64,000 nt of DNA from Halobacillus amylolyticus (GCF_022921115.1 NZ_CP095075.1:1688001-1752000); one strand, 5' to 3'. Positions 43,420 to 52,540 are shown, counted from the stretch's first letter. Notes: generated by a model not told the origin, from the letters alone. Program-made: numbers and translations.

Positions 43420-44865
43420 ATGGAGCATTACAATAATTTTTCTACAGCACGCGATCTTGCCAAAGCCATTCAAAAACATGAATTATCTGCTCGCGAAGTT
43501 ATGGAAGCACACCTGGCACAGATAAAAAGAATCAATCCCGAGGTCAATGCGATCGTTTCACTGGATCAGGATCATGCATTAAAAGAAGCTGATAAAGCTG
43601 ATGAGATCCTTGCTACTGGAAAGAAAGCGGGCCCCCTTCATGGTCTGCCGATTGCGATTAAAGACACGCATAATGCAAAGGGTTTTCCGATGACAAGCGG
43701 TTCTCTTGCATTAAGTGACAATATTTCTACTGAAGACGATCTTATTGTGGAACGATTAAAAAATGCTGGTGCAATCGTTATTGGAAAAACAAATGTGCCG
43801 GAATTCGGTGCAGGCGCTCATACCTTCAATGAGGTATTTGGTGTAACTAGAAACCCTTACAACCTTAATCGTACAGCCGGTGGAAGCAGTGGTGGTGCGG
43901 CCGTTGCAGTTACAAGCGGTATGCTGCCGTTTGCAGATGGCAGCGATATGGGAGGGTCCTGTCGGTTCCCAGCTGCTTTTAATAATGTTGTAGGGATGAG
44001 GACGTCACCCGGACGTGTGCCTACTTACCCTAAACCTGCCCTCTTCTCTCCACTTGCAACTCAAGGACCAATCGCACGAAATGTAGAAGATGCCTCCTTT
44101 ATGATGTCGGTTCTAGCAGGGCCTGACAACCGATCACCCATCTCAATTGAAGAGTCTGGTGAACAATTCCTTCAACCATTCAACAAGGATTTAAACGGAC
44201 TTCGTATCGCCTGGTCTGCCGATTTTGGTGGAACACTTCCTGTAGATCCTGTCGTAAGCAGCAATCTAAAGGAACAAATGAAAGTCTTTACTGATCTTGG
44301 CTGCCATGTTGAAGAGACGTGTCCAGACTTAACAGAAGCTGATGAGGTATTTCATGTATTTCGTGCTTGGGAATTTGAAATGTCAAATCATGAATTGTTT
44401 GAGCGATTTGAGGAAGTCATGAAGCCAAGTTTTAAGTGGAATTTTAATAAAGGCCGTAAACTTCGTGGAATAGATATCGGGAGAGCTGAAAGATTACGTA
44501 ACCAACTGTATCACAGAATGCGTGTCTTCTTCGATCAGTACGACGCACTTATCTTACCAGTCAGCCAGGTCCCTCCGTTCGATGTGAATTTAGAATACCC
44601 TGAACAAATAAACGGTGTTCGTATGGAAACATACATTGATTGGATGCGTTCAAGCTATTACATTTCTGCGCTTGGTAATCCTGCCTTATCGATACCGAGT
44701 GGATTTACATCTGACGGACTTCCACTTGGACTGCAAATTGTTGGACCTCATCAAGCAGATTATGAGGTATTGCGAATCGGCCATGCTTTTGAACAGGCTA
44801 CCAATTACGGGGAAAAACGTCCTAAAATTGCTCAGGCGAAGGATGGCCACATTTCAGGTAGATAA
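43420..44865 (+). CDS. Amidase signature family hydrolase
   Basis: A 481-residue AS-family amidase. The Ser-cisSer-Lys triad is complete: Lys81 in 'GLPIAIKDTHNAKG', the cis-Ser in 'TAGGSSGGAAVAV' (about 153-165) and the nucleophile Ser180 in 'GSDMGGSCRFPAAF'. The family hydrolyses amides, including malonamate (malonamidase) and ureidomalonate. Substrate cannot be read, but promoter homology with madLM and shared GTCGAC boxes suggest a product that feeds the malonate route. First gene of a five-gene operon. ATG preceded by GGGAG. Confidence 0.88.
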   Translation: MEHYNNFSTARDLAKAIQKHELSAREVMEAHLAQIKRINPEVNAIVSLDQDHALKEADKADEILATGKKAGPLHGLPIAIKDTHNAKGFPMTSGSLALSDNISTEDDLIVERLKNAGAIVIGKTNVPEFGAGAHTFNEVFGVTRNPYNLNRTAGGSSGGAAVAVTSGMLPFADGSDMGGSCRFPAAFNNVVGMRTSPGRVPTYPKPALFSPLATQGPIARNVEDASFMMSVLAGPDNRSPISIEESGEQFLQPFNKDLNGLRIAWSADFGGTLPVDPVVSSNLKEQMKVFTDLGCHVEETCPDLTEADEVFHVFRAWEFEMSNHELFERFEEVMKPSFKWNFNKGRKLRGIDIGRAERLRNQLYHRMRVFFDQYDALILPVSQVPPFDVNLEYPEQINGVRMETYIDWMRSSYYISALGNPALSIPSGFTSDGLPLGLQIVGPHQADYEVLRIGHAFEQATNYGEKRPKIAQAKDGHISGR

Positions 44866-44971
44866 TTTTACTGGTAATGATAAACACGGAAGTTAAGTTA
44901 GAAACTCCATGCTCACCACAATGGTAAGGTTCAAGCTTCATCATAAATTTTAATAGGAAAGGAATGGTTTC

Positions 44972-46186
44972 ATGAATGAAAAGCTGTTTTCAAGATTAGA
45001 AGAAATTTATCCAGAGTTAGTCGCCTTCAGAAGGGACCTTCATATGTACCCTGAGCTCTCACACACGGAAGTCGATACGCCTGAAAAGATTGCAGACTTT
45101 CTAACTGATTTAGGGTTAGAAGTGAAGACAGGTGTAGGCGGCCGTGGGGTTGTCGGTATTATAAAAGGTAGCAAACCTGGTAAAACCGTTGCTTTACGTG
45201 CGGACTTCGATGCACTTCCTATTCAGGATGAAAAAGATGTTGAGTATAAATCTCGTGTTCCAGGCATTATGCATGCTTGCGGTCACGATCTGCACACAGC
45301 TGGGTTACTTGGGGTCGCCAAAGTACTAAGTGAAAACCGAGATGTTTTAGAAGGAAATGTCGTATTTATTCACCAGTTTGCAGAAGAAGTTATTCCTGGT
45401 GGCGCTAAATTCATGATCGAGGATGGCTGCCTGGATGGCGTTGACGTTGTATATGGCGCCCATGTCAGCTCCACAGAACTTCTCGGATCAGTTGGATTAA
45501 ACGAAGGAAATGCCATGGCAAATGGAGATACATTTGAAATAGAGATTTCAGGTAAAGGTGGGCATGCAGCTTCACCGCATTTAGGGATTGACCCTCTCAT
45601 CGTTGGCAGCCAATTGCTACTAAACTTGCAGCAAATCGTAAGTCGTCAGGTGGATCCTATAAAATCAGCTGTTGTATCCGTTACCTCTTTTAATGGTGGT
45701 GAAGGATTTAACGTAATCCCCGATAAAGTACAAATTAAGGGAACCGTACGAACGTTTGATGATGATGTACGTGATTGGATTGAAGAGTCTATTGAAAAAA
45801 TTGCAGTATCTACCAGCAGTGGCTTCGGGGCCAGCGTTAAGTACAAGTATGTACGCGGTTATCCAGCTGTTGTTAACCACCCAGAAGAGACGGAGCGTAT
45901 TAAAAACATTGCAGCAGGCTTATTTGGGGAGAAGAAGGTAAAATATATCCCGCCGCAAATGGGTATGGAAGACTTCGCTTATTATTTAAAAGAGGTCCCA
46001 GGCACGTTTTTCTGGGTCGGAGGTGCCATGGAGAAGAAAAGTAATGTCTATCCACACCACCATCCAAAGTTTAACGTTCAAGAAAAAGCAATGATGTATA
46101 TTGGGAAGCTGTTTATTTCTGCCGTTTTAGATTACTTATCAGGTAAGGAAAACCAAGTCTTGAGAGAGAAAGAATCTAGCAAATAA
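44972..46186 (+). CDS. M20-family amidohydrolase (IAA-amino acid hydrolase/HipO-like)
   Basis: A 404-residue metallohydrolase of peptidase family M20D. 'HMYPELSHTEVDTPEKIADFL', in part, opens it; the metal-binding Cys/His motif is 'HACGHD' (101-106), with 'HQFAEEVIPGGAKFM' carrying the catalytic Glu pair and 'HHHPKFNVQEKAM' the C-terminal His. Such enzymes cleave N-acyl amino acids or similar amides. Its own GGAAAGG site precedes the ATG. Second gene of the amidase operon. No signal peptide, so cytoplasmic. Confidence 0.9.
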   Translation: MNEKLFSRLEEIYPELVAFRRDLHMYPELSHTEVDTPEKIADFLTDLGLEVKTGVGGRGVVGIIKGSKPGKTVALRADFDALPIQDEKDVEYKSRVPGIMHACGHDLHTAGLLGVAKVLSENRDVLEGNVVFIHQFAEEVIPGGAKFMIEDGCLDGVDVVYGAHVSSTELLGSVGLNEGNAMANGDTFEIEISGKGGHAASPHLGIDPLIVGSQLLLNLQQIVSRQVDPIKSAVVSVTSFNGGEGFNVIPDKVQIKGTVRTFDDDVRDWIEESIEKIAVSTSSGFGASVKYKYVRGYPAVVNHPEETERIKNIAAGLFGEKKVKYIPPQMGMEDFAYYLKEVPGTFFWVGGAMEKKSNVYPHHHPKFNVQEKAMMYIGKLFISAVLDYLSGKENQVLREKESSK

Positions 46187-46239
46187 AGTGACGTATTCTA
46201 AAGTCACCTAATCTAAGTTTCTAAAGGGAGGGAACTCGT

Positions 46240-46950
46240 TTGAATGAAGAAGTAGCTAAAGTTGCCAGTAGTACTCCGCTGTGGATTATGGCTTTTATTT
46301 TTGTGGGAATCGTTATGTTTCAGGCCTTGGTTTTTCTGAAAATAGCAAAGAAATCTGCACCAGACGTAGGGATGTCTTCAAGGGAAGTAAAAACTGCCAT
46401 TAGAACGGGCTTTATTAGTTCTTTGGGACCTTCATTTGGAATTGCGATCGTTCTCATTTCGTTAATTGCACTGCTCGGCTCCCCTCTCACCTTAATGAGA
46501 ATTGGGATCATAGGATCTGCAGCAACTGAATCAGCTGCTGCTGGGATAGGGGCAAACGCTTTTGGTGTTGAGTTAACCTCCGATGATTTTTCAACTCAGG
46601 CTTTTACCACCGTTGTCTGGACGATGTGTCTAGGTGGAATGGGATGGCTTCTTTTTGCTGCCTTATTTACAAAATCACTTGGAAATACACAGAAAAAAAT
46701 TGAGAAGAAAAATCCAAAGGCCATGACGATTATTTCTTCAGCTGCTATGTTAGGGGCCTTTGGCTACCTGGCAAGTGAACAAATGGTAACAAGTGTCAGC
46801 CACACTATAGCAGGCATTGTTGCTCTGTTTTCCATGGTTGTCATTATGATCGTTGCTGAAAGGGGAAACTTTTCTTGGTTAAAAGAGTGGGCTTTAGGGA
46901 TTGCCATGGTTATTGGGATGGCAAGTGCCTATTTCACAACCTTATTCTAA
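46240..46950 (+). CDS. DUF5058-like integral membrane protein
   Basis: A 236-residue protein with six or so hydrophobic segments. Conserved-looking stretches are 'RTGFISSLGPSFGIAIVLISL', in pieces, 'GSAATESAAAGIGANAFG' and 'WTMCLGGMGWLLF'. I believe it belongs to DUF5058, a family of unknown function found beside amidohydrolase genes. TTG at 46240 is the start, with AGGGAGG upstream. With the next gene it probably forms a two-protein carrier for the substrates of the hydrolases in this operon, in the way MadL and MadM do. This is inference from adjacency. Confidence 0.65.
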   Translation: MNEEVAKVASSTPLWIMAFIFVGIVMFQALVFLKIAKKSAPDVGMSSREVKTAIRTGFISSLGPSFGIAIVLISLIALLGSPLTLMRIGIIGSAATESAAAGIGANAFGVELTSDDFSTQAFTTVVWTMCLGGMGWLLFAALFTKSLGNTQKKIEKKNPKAMTIISSAAMLGAFGYLASEQMVTSVSHTIAGIVALFSMVVIMIVAERGNFSWLKEWALGIAMVIGMASAYFTTLF

Positions 46951-47005
46951 GCTTTAGGTTCATATAGAAATAGCCTTTGAAATGATTGTATAAGGAGGAA
47001 AACAG

Positions 47006-47719
47006 ATGAGTTTGAATCCAGAAAAGGTAACCCCTGAAAACGTAGCAACCGAAACGACAAACGGTATGGAACATTTTCATAGAAAGGCCCACTTCTGGGG
47101 GCGTTTGACGCTTTTCACGTTAATCCTCATGTGCTTCGTACCACCTTTGTATATGTCTTTTATTTTAGATACTCATCCAGGTTGGGGGCCTATTTTTACG
47201 GGACTTGTCGGCTATGCAGGATTTATAGGAATCATGTGGGTGTTAGAACCAATTACCTACTACCCTACCCTCGGAATTGCTGGAACTTATTTAGCGTTTT
47301 TGACTGGAAATATTGCAAACATGTGCCTCCCTTGTTCCGTTTCAGCTCAAAAAGCAATTGGAGCGGAAAGCGGTTCACGCAAAGCAGAAATTGCCGGTGT
47401 TTTTGGAATCGCCATCGCTTCCTTAGTAAATATCATTGTGATCGTGTTAATCATTTTAGGCGGAACCTACATCCTTTCTATTATCCCACCTGCAGTAGAG
47501 AGTTCATTTGGGTTCGTTCTCCCTGCTATATTTGGTGCTGTTTTAGGTCAGTTTGCTTATAAAAAACCAACGTATGGAATCATTGCTGTTGTGGTTGGCA
47601 TGGCTGTGCTGTTTTCTCCCATCTTTGGTTTAATTAAAATTGCACTATGTGTTGCCCTAACGATCTCTATTATTCTTTTCATGGAAAAACAGAAAGATAA
47701 AAAGGCAAATGCCAATTAA
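47006..47719 (+). CDS. Integral membrane protein, partner of the DUF5058-like protein
   Basis: A 237-residue protein with about seven hydrophobic segments after a polar 28-residue N-terminus. Distinct motifs are 'PITYYPTLGIAGTYLAFLTGN', in pieces, and 'NMCLPCSVSAQKAIGAESGS', where a Cys-Leu-Pro-Cys pair begins the block. I do not recognise a characterised family. AAGGAGG lies seven bases before the ATG. It follows the DUF5058-like gene by 55 bases and precedes the carbamoylase by 23, so all belong to one operon. Likely second component of a transporter. Confidence that it is a real gene is high; function unknown. Confidence 0.72.
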   Translation: MSLNPEKVTPENVATETTNGMEHFHRKAHFWGRLTLFTLILMCFVPPLYMSFILDTHPGWGPIFTGLVGYAGFIGIMWVLEPITYYPTLGIAGTYLAFLTGNIANMCLPCSVSAQKAIGAESGSRKAEIAGVFGIAIASLVNIIVIVLIILGGTYILSIIPPAVESSFGFVLPAIFGAVLGQFAYKKPTYGIIAVVVGMAVLFSPIFGLIKIALCVALTISIILFMEKQKDKKANAN

Positions 47720-47742
47720 TTGCAGGAGGTGGAAGGACACTC

Positions 47743-48999
47743 ATGGTTTTAGATCAATTAACGATTAACAAAAAGAGATTAAGTAAGAACATTGAACAAC
47801 TTGCAACTATCGGAAAACTTGGGGAAACAGGCGTTTGCCGATTAGCATTGTCAGAAGAATACAAGTCTGGGATTGAGCAAGTAAAACAATGGATGGACGA
47901 AGCAGGATTACAAACTAGAGTTGATCATTTCGGAAATCTGATTGGGCGGCTTGAAGGAAGAAATCCTGATGCCCCTGTACTAATGCTCGGGTCTCATATC
48001 GATTCACAGCCTTATGGCGGAAGATTTGATGGCACAATCGGCGTATTGGGTGGATTAGAAGTTGTCCAAACGATGCAAGAGAACGGCATTCAACCTGAAA
48101 TGTCTATTGAAGTCATATCTCTATGTGATGAAGAAGGACACCGTTTCGGTAAGGGGTTATTTGGGGTAAGAGGAATTTTAGGAAAATTAGATAGTGATGA
48201 ATTAGAAAGGTCAGATAAAGACGGTATTACGAGAAAAGAAGCCTTGTATGCGTTCGGTGCTGATCCCAACCGAATTCATGAATCAGAATATGCCAAAGGC
48301 GTTATACAGTCGTACTTAGAAATGCACATTGAGCAAGGCCCTATCTTAGAAGCCTCCAATGCGCCAGTAGGGATAGTAACCGGAATATCAGGACCACTCT
48401 GGCTAACAGTGGAATTAACAGGATTTGCTGGACATGCTGGTTCGGTACCGATGCAGCTTCGCAATGATTCACTGCTTGGAGCCGCCAAAATAATCACTTC
48501 CTTAAATGACATCGTCCAACAAGACCAATCGGCCCCAACAGTTGGCACGGTTGGAAATATTGAAGTTTTCCCAAATGCTAGAAGTATCATCCCAGAAAAA
48601 GTAACGTTTACGATTGACCTTCGTGACATTGATAAAGAGCGGCGAGATCGTTATGAACGACAATTACGAGAACGTATTGCAGCAGTTTCAGAGCAAAATG
48701 GACTGCACTATAAAACTAAAGAAGATACCAATAATGAACCAAAGTTTTGCAATAAAGAGATCATGCAAATCATGGGTGATGAGAGTCGCGCCATGGGATT
48801 AGAGGCCCCTGAATTAATGAGCGGGCCGTTCCACGATGCACTCGTAATGGCTGATGTATGTGATTACGGGATGATCTTTGTTCGTTGCAAGGAAGGGATC
48901 AGTCATAACCCAAAGGAATTTGCAGCGGATGAAGATATAGCGATTGGAACGGAGTTATTGTTACGTACCACTCTTAGAATGATAAACCAAAATATATAG
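47743..48999 (+). CDS. Zn-dependent hydrolase of the N-carbamoyl-amino acid/allantoate amidohydrolase family
   Basis: A 418-residue M20C-type hydrolase. Metal ligands: 'GSHIDSQPYGGRFDG' (83-97), 'SLCDEEGHRFGKGLFG', 'MHIEQGPILEASNAP' and the terminal 'RCKEGISHNPKE'. Members open ureido groups: N-carbamoyl-L-amino acids, beta-ureidopropionate, allantoate or ureidoglycine. GGAGG precedes the ATG. Last gene of the amidase operon, with a 12-bp-stem terminator about 95 bases on. With the amidase and M20 enzyme it suggests stepwise removal of amide and carbamoyl groups from an imported nitrogen compound. Confidence 0.88.
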   Translation: MVLDQLTINKKRLSKNIEQLATIGKLGETGVCRLALSEEYKSGIEQVKQWMDEAGLQTRVDHFGNLIGRLEGRNPDAPVLMLGSHIDSQPYGGRFDGTIGVLGGLEVVQTMQENGIQPEMSIEVISLCDEEGHRFGKGLFGVRGILGKLDSDELERSDKDGITRKEALYAFGADPNRIHESEYAKGVIQSYLEMHIEQGPILEASNAPVGIVTGISGPLWLTVELTGFAGHAGSVPMQLRNDSLLGAAKIITSLNDIVQQDQSAPTVGTVGNIEVFPNARSIIPEKVTFTIDLRDIDKERRDRYERQLRERIAAVSEQNGLHYKTKEDTNNEPKFCNKEIMQIMGDESRAMGLEAPELMSGPFHDALVMADVCDYGMIFVRCKEGISHNPKEFAADEDIAIGTELLLRTTLRMINQNI

Positions 49000-49092
49000 T
49001 TGCTCAGGTTATAAGTACACTAATTGCTAACTTATTATGGTTATCTCTCCCCCCTTTCCTGATTCGGTAGAAGTAGACAAGCTGTAACTAAG

Positions 49093-49125
49093 AAAAGGAC
49101 TCAGAATTGAAAACTGAGTCCTTTT
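49093..49125 (+). terminator. Terminator of the amidase operon
   Basis: AAAAGGACTCAG (49093-49104) pairs exactly with CTGAGTCCTTTT (49114-49125). It also separates this operon from the convergent YwnF-like gene. Confidence 0.85.
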
Positions 49126-49190
49126 CCCATCTTCTTCAGATTGTAGTGAACTTACTACTTATTGCACTCTACTTTCTCTATCCTCTTCTT

Positions 49191-49592
49191 CTAGAACTTA
49201 ATAAAATAGTTCATCGTTTGCAACCGATTATCTTTTATTAGAGTCATATACTTCTCTTTACCGCGATCTGACATAACCTCACTCTTCCTAATTCGCTCCA
49301 TGATATAATCTGTACTCCGTTTCTTCATTTCCTTTTTCTGATGCCTTGCCTCTTTGTATAGTGCCATACCGACTGCCCCAATAAGCGCATAGAACCCTAT
49401 TGTAAACATCGAGCTCATATGGCCTGGAACAATAAAGACTAAACTAAATAGATTAATGACGGAAATGGCTATTAACGGGAAAGAACCTAACGTATATTTA
49501 GACACTTTTTTCACCATTGGCAAAATGATTTCCTGTATTCGCTCTAACTCTCTATTCACGAATCCAGGCATATCCGTCTTTGAAAAATTCAT
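49191..49592 (-). CDS. YwnF-like DUF5392 membrane protein
   Basis: A 133-residue protein with two hydrophobic segments ('FPLIAISVINLFSLVFIV' and 'SMFTIGFYALIGAVGMAL') and a basic C-terminal half containing 'KEARHQKKEMKKRSTDYI'. Size and layout recall B. subtilis YwnF (DUF5392), of unknown function. AAGGGA-type site precedes the ATG. Single gene converging on the amidase operon. Confidence 0.65.
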   Translation of the reverse strand: MNFSKTDMPGFVNRELERIQEIILPMVKKVSKYTLGSFPLIAISVINLFSLVFIVPGHMSSMFTIGFYALIGAVGMALYKEARHQKKEMKKRSTDYIMERIRKSEVMSDRGKEKYMTLIKDNRLQTMNYFIKF

Positions 49593-49660
49593 AGAATCCC
49601 TTCCTTTATTTTAATCATGTTTTCTAGATGATTTATAATCGGTTCTTGCCTTCATACCTA

Positions 49661-49807
49661 TTATCCATTCGGAGGAGTTATTACATTGAATTTCTCCTTT
49701 TGAAGAACATCAAGGGAGTTTGGCTTTTTGTATAGTTCGACATTCATACCCTGTCTTCGTAAATGAGCAACCATTCGCTTCATCTTTTCTAGAGATATTT
49801 TGTACAT
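49661..49807 (-). CDS. Small hypothetical protein, 48 residues
   Basis: A short frame MYKISLEKMKRMVAHLRRQ..., basic and amphipathic in its first half, then 'SLDVLQKEKFNVITPPNG'. AAGGGG lies ten bases before the ATG. No membrane segment, no family recognised. It could be a real small protein or the remnant of a longer gene next to the dispersed repeat that starts 27 bases upstream. Confidence 0.35.
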   Translation of the reverse strand: MYKISLEKMKRMVAHLRRQGMNVELYKKPNSLDVLQKEKFNVITPPNG

Positions 49808-49833
49808 CTTCAATCTGCCCCTTCCACTTCAGT

Positions 49834-49982
49834 CATTTTTTCGTTAAAAAAAGCGAGACCTTTGCCGCTAATGGGCAAAGGTCTCGCTAAACAACTGCTT
49901 GTTAATAAAGCCGATGGTCGTTAACCATGTAATGACGACTTTATTTTGGAATGGGCTGAAGCCAAACCAACGCTACTCCCCT
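49834..49982. repeat. Dispersed ~145-bp structured repeat, copy B
   Basis: Second copy of the element at 31624-31766. The hairpin GCGAGACCTTTGCC/GGGCAAAGGTCTCGC is longer and perfect here. A further AATAAAG..CTTTATT stem brackets the AAAGCCGATGGTCGTTAA block. No coding potential. The rest of 49808-50148 shows no gene. Confidence 0.65.
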
Positions 49983-50148
49983 TATATAAATAAGTTAAGT
50001 TCAATTATATTGTAGTTTTATTTTATTACAACCATTCCATTTTCACAAAACTTTTACCACCATAGGCAATCCTTAAAACAACTAAAGTATTCCCACTTTC
50101 GCCCACCCCTGCATATACTGGGTCTGTATTATTAGAGGAGGTAGATCT

Positions 50149-51357
50149 ATGTTTAGACATCCATATGAGCAGCAGCCCCCATACACACCAGCATATTACT
50201 ACGCACCGCCCCATTCCTATGTTCGCCAGCAGCCAAGTGTACAAGAAGTCATGCAGCTTCTCCGTACACAGCACAACAACTTGTATGTGGAGCTCGAGCA
50301 AGCGGGCATGAATCGCGGCATTACTGATTATATCTTTTCACTTGCTGTCAGCTTTACGCTTAACCAGGCCAACACCAATCAATCAGCCAGCCAAATCTAT
50401 AATCAATTCCAATCCCGAATTCCCTGGCTGAATTTATTCTTTAGGCAATTTAATATTCCGCCGAATGTCATCCAGCGAATTTTAACACGCGTCATTCAAA
50501 TCACCTTGGATACGATTGGAGATGGTGGTCAGCCCCAACCAGGTCCAGGCTGGTCAGAGTGGGAAAGCTTAGGAGGAACGTTAACCTCTGCACCCGCCGC
50601 AGCTTCGTGGCAGCCAAATCGACTTGACGTGTTTGCCAGGGGCACTGGAGATCGCCTGTATCACAAATGGTGGAACGGCCGCCAATGGAGCGACTGGGAG
50701 AACCTTGGCGGTACCTTAACCTCTGCACCAGCAGCCGCTTCCTGGGGGCCGAACCGCATTGACGTCTTTACCAGAGGAACTGATGACAGTCTCTACCACA
50801 AATGGTGGAATGGCAGTCAGTGGAGCGACTGGGAAAGCCTCGGGGGTACACTGACTAGTGCACCTGCCGTATCCTCACGCCGGTCAAACCAACTTGATGT
50901 GTTTGTCAGAGGGACCAATAATCGACTTTATAAGAAAACGTGGAATGGATCGCGCTGGGAAGAATGGGAAGACCTTGGCGGATCCCTATCCTCTGCACCG
51001 GCAGCGGTTTCCTGGGGATCGAACCGCATTGACGTCTTTGCCAGAGGGCAAAATCAGAATTTAATCCACAAATGGTGGAACGGTTCTAATTGGAGTAACT
51101 GGGAGAGCCTTGGTGGAACTTTGACATCAGGACCTGCCGTTTCCTCGACCCGACCGAACCAGCTGCAAGTCTTTGTACGTGGAACTAACCGAAATCTGTA
51201 TCTAAGAACGTGGCACGGTTCAATGTGGTCGAACTGGCAAAACCTTGGAGGATCACTGAATTCTGAGCCTGCAGCGGTTTCCTGGGGTCCTAACCGAATT
51301 GATGTGTTTGCCAGAGGGGATAATCGAAACTTAATTCATATATACCGAAGTCGATAA
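50149..51357 (+). CDS. PLL-like six-repeat beta-propeller lectin with unusual N-terminal domain
   Basis: A 402-residue protein. Residues ~130-402 are six tandem repeats of about 45 residues of the form [16 protein letters not shown]...N-R-x-D-V-F-x-R-G...L-Y-H-K-W-W-N-G, the signature of the fucose-binding Photorhabdus lectin/tectonin-like propellers. The N-terminal ~125 residues are Pro/Tyr/Gln-rich ('[15 protein letters not shown]') and then helical, unlike a secretion signal, and reminiscent of spore-coat proteins. GAGGAGG is seven bases before the ATG. It probably binds sugars on a cell or spore surface. The last repeat ends early ('LIHIYRSR'). Confidence 0.8.
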   Translation: MFRHPYEQQPPYTPAYYYAPPHSYVRQQPSVQEVMQLLRTQHNNLYVELEQAGMNRGITDYIFSLAVSFTLNQANTNQSASQIYNQFQSRIPWLNLFFRQFNIPPNVIQRILTRVIQITLDTIGDGGQPQPGPGWSEWESLGGTLTSAPAAASWQPNRLDVFARGTGDRLYHKWWNGRQWSDWENLGGTLTSAPAAASWGPNRIDVFTRGTDDSLYHKWWNGSQWSDWESLGGTLTSAPAVSSRRSNQLDVFVRGTNNRLYKKTWNGSRWEEWEDLGGSLSSAPAAVSWGSNRIDVFARGQNQNLIHKWWNGSNWSNWESLGGTLTSGPAVSSTRPNQLQVFVRGTNRNLYLRTWHGSMWSNWQNLGGSLNSEPAAVSWGPNRIDVFARGDNRNLIHIYRSR

Positions 51358-51520
51358 TGGAGAAAAATAAACGTCGGGCAGCTGGTGATTCCATTCCGAA
51401 TCGAAACCCCTGTCCGACGTATTTGTGTTTATTTTTAGTTTCCTCCCTTTCCTTTGAATCAGATCATAATTCGTGAACCCGTCCCCCTTTATATTAAGCA
51501 AGGAGGAACTTGTAAAATAA

Positions 51521-51563
51521 CCCCACCTCAGGTCATCCAGATCCTGGATGACCTGAGGTGGGG
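51521..51563. repeat. Palindromic repeat, copy 1
   Basis: A 20-bp perfect stem (CCCCACCTCAGGTCATCCAG and complement) with a three-base loop. The same palindrome occurs at 52423-52471, so the two copies bracket the ypjP-like gene. Confidence 0.8.
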
Positions 51564-51595
51564 TTTAATGGTATCCTCTATTCTCTTTATTCAAT

Positions 51596-51633
51596 AAAAA
51601 AATCCGACGCCCTTAGAACGGACGTCAGATTTT
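51596..51633 (-). terminator. Terminator of the ypjP-like gene
   Basis: AAAATCCGACG (51599-51609) pairs with CGTCAGATTTT (51623-51633) with one wobble. T residues follow on the minus strand. Confidence 0.75.
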
Positions 51634-51671
51634 CGTATTGAGTAGATGGTGGTTTTGATCGGAACATCGAA

Positions 51672-52295
51672 TTATGACATCCATTTCGGAGGCGTATTCT
51701 TTTCCCAATAGACCTCTCCAATCGAGTGATGCTCCACAAAGTCATCAGCATTTAAATGATAGTGAAAGTTGAACCAGTAACCATCACCTGGCCGTTTATC
51801 ACGCCTCACATGGAATCTGGCTACCTCTTCATTGGTTTGATGATTGTAAAGATTGAAGATTTTCTCCCCATACCCTGGCGACAGCTCCTCAACTATTTTA
51901 TAATAGGGCACCTCATCTTCATCCACGTCAGCCAAAATCATTTCAACAACTTCTTCAATTTTAGGCAAAATGTCATTCGTCATATCTGTATCTACTTTTT
52001 TATTAATTCTCGGTCCCATTTTTGTCAGCGTTTGTTCTTTAGCTTTTTTCGTTAGAACTTGTATATAGTCCTCATCTGAACCCGAACCGTCTTCAAGAAG
52101 GCTATCCAGTTCAACAGCCTCGTCTGCTTCAGGTAATCCTTCATCATCAGGTGTTAAATATGTACTCTCCCTATCTTCAGAAGCCACCTCTTTACGATCA
52201 GCAGCATCTGTAAGTGCATGTGCAGGTGGAACATACATTCCTAATGTAAGGACGGAAACAAGGACGACGAATATTTTTCTTCCCCATAATCTCAT
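51672..52295 (-). CDS. ypjP: YpjP-like exported protein
   Basis: A 207-residue protein with a cleavable signal peptide ('MRLWGRKIFVVLVSVLTLGM..PAHA', cut after about residue 27), an acidic spacer (residues 30-75) and the YpjP domain. That domain contains 'EDYIQVLTKKAKEQTLTKMG', in part, 'LPKIEEVVEMILADV' and 'FHYHLNADDF' followed by 'HHSIGEVYWEKNTPPKW'. The C-terminal block is characteristic. Function unknown; it should be outside the membrane. AAGGGAGAT precedes the ATG. Bracketed by two identical palindromes. Confidence 0.82.
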   Translation of the reverse strand: MRLWGRKIFVVLVSVLTLGMYVPPAHALTDAADRKEVASEDRESTYLTPDDEGLPEADEAVELDSLLEDGSGSDEDYIQVLTKKAKEQTLTKMGPRINKKVDTDMTNDILPKIEEVVEMILADVDEDEVPYYKIVEELSPGYGEKIFNLYNHQTNEEVARFHVRRDKRPGDGYWFNFHYHLNADDFVEHHSIGEVYWEKNTPPKWMS

Positions 52296-52422
52296 TGTTC
52301 TATCTCCCTTACTGATCCTCTATATATATAATTCTATCATGTTAGAGAGAAGAGTTTATATATAAATGCTTCACTATTTCACAATCCTAAGCCTTATTTT
52401 CCGCTTATCATAATTTACATAT

Positions 52423-52471
52423 AAATCCCACCTCAGGTCATCCAGAAACTGGATGACCTGAGGTGGGATTT
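52423..52471. repeat. Palindromic repeat, copy 2
   Basis: A 23-bp perfect stem (52423-52445 with 52449-52471) around AAA. Its inner 19 bp are identical to those of the palindrome at 51521-51563. Beyond it the identity TTTAATGG also extends past both copies on the right. Confidence 0.8.
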
Positions 52472-52540
52472 AATGGTTATGACTGATCAATCTTTTTCTT
52501 ATTTAAAATCACTGACGGATCAATTGATATAGAAGGACGA

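Larger units (their letters stand above)
51358..51671. other. Intergenic interval with three hairpins
   Basis: No gene. ACGTCGG..CAG/CTGTCCGACGT around 51372-51421 may terminate the lectin gene. 51521-51563 is a perfect palindromic repeat and 51599-51633 is the ypjP terminator, both listed separately. Confidence 0.5.

Noticed and set aside
47131..47562. A 143-residue plus-strand frame inside the CLPC membrane-protein gene
   Set aside because: Shadow of the real gene in another frame; rich in Cys, Arg, Tyr and Phe as expected from an out-of-frame membrane gene.
50026..50301. Minus-strand 91-residue frame over the lectin start
   Set aside because: It covers the lectin ribosome-binding site and first codons and has no homology or start signal.
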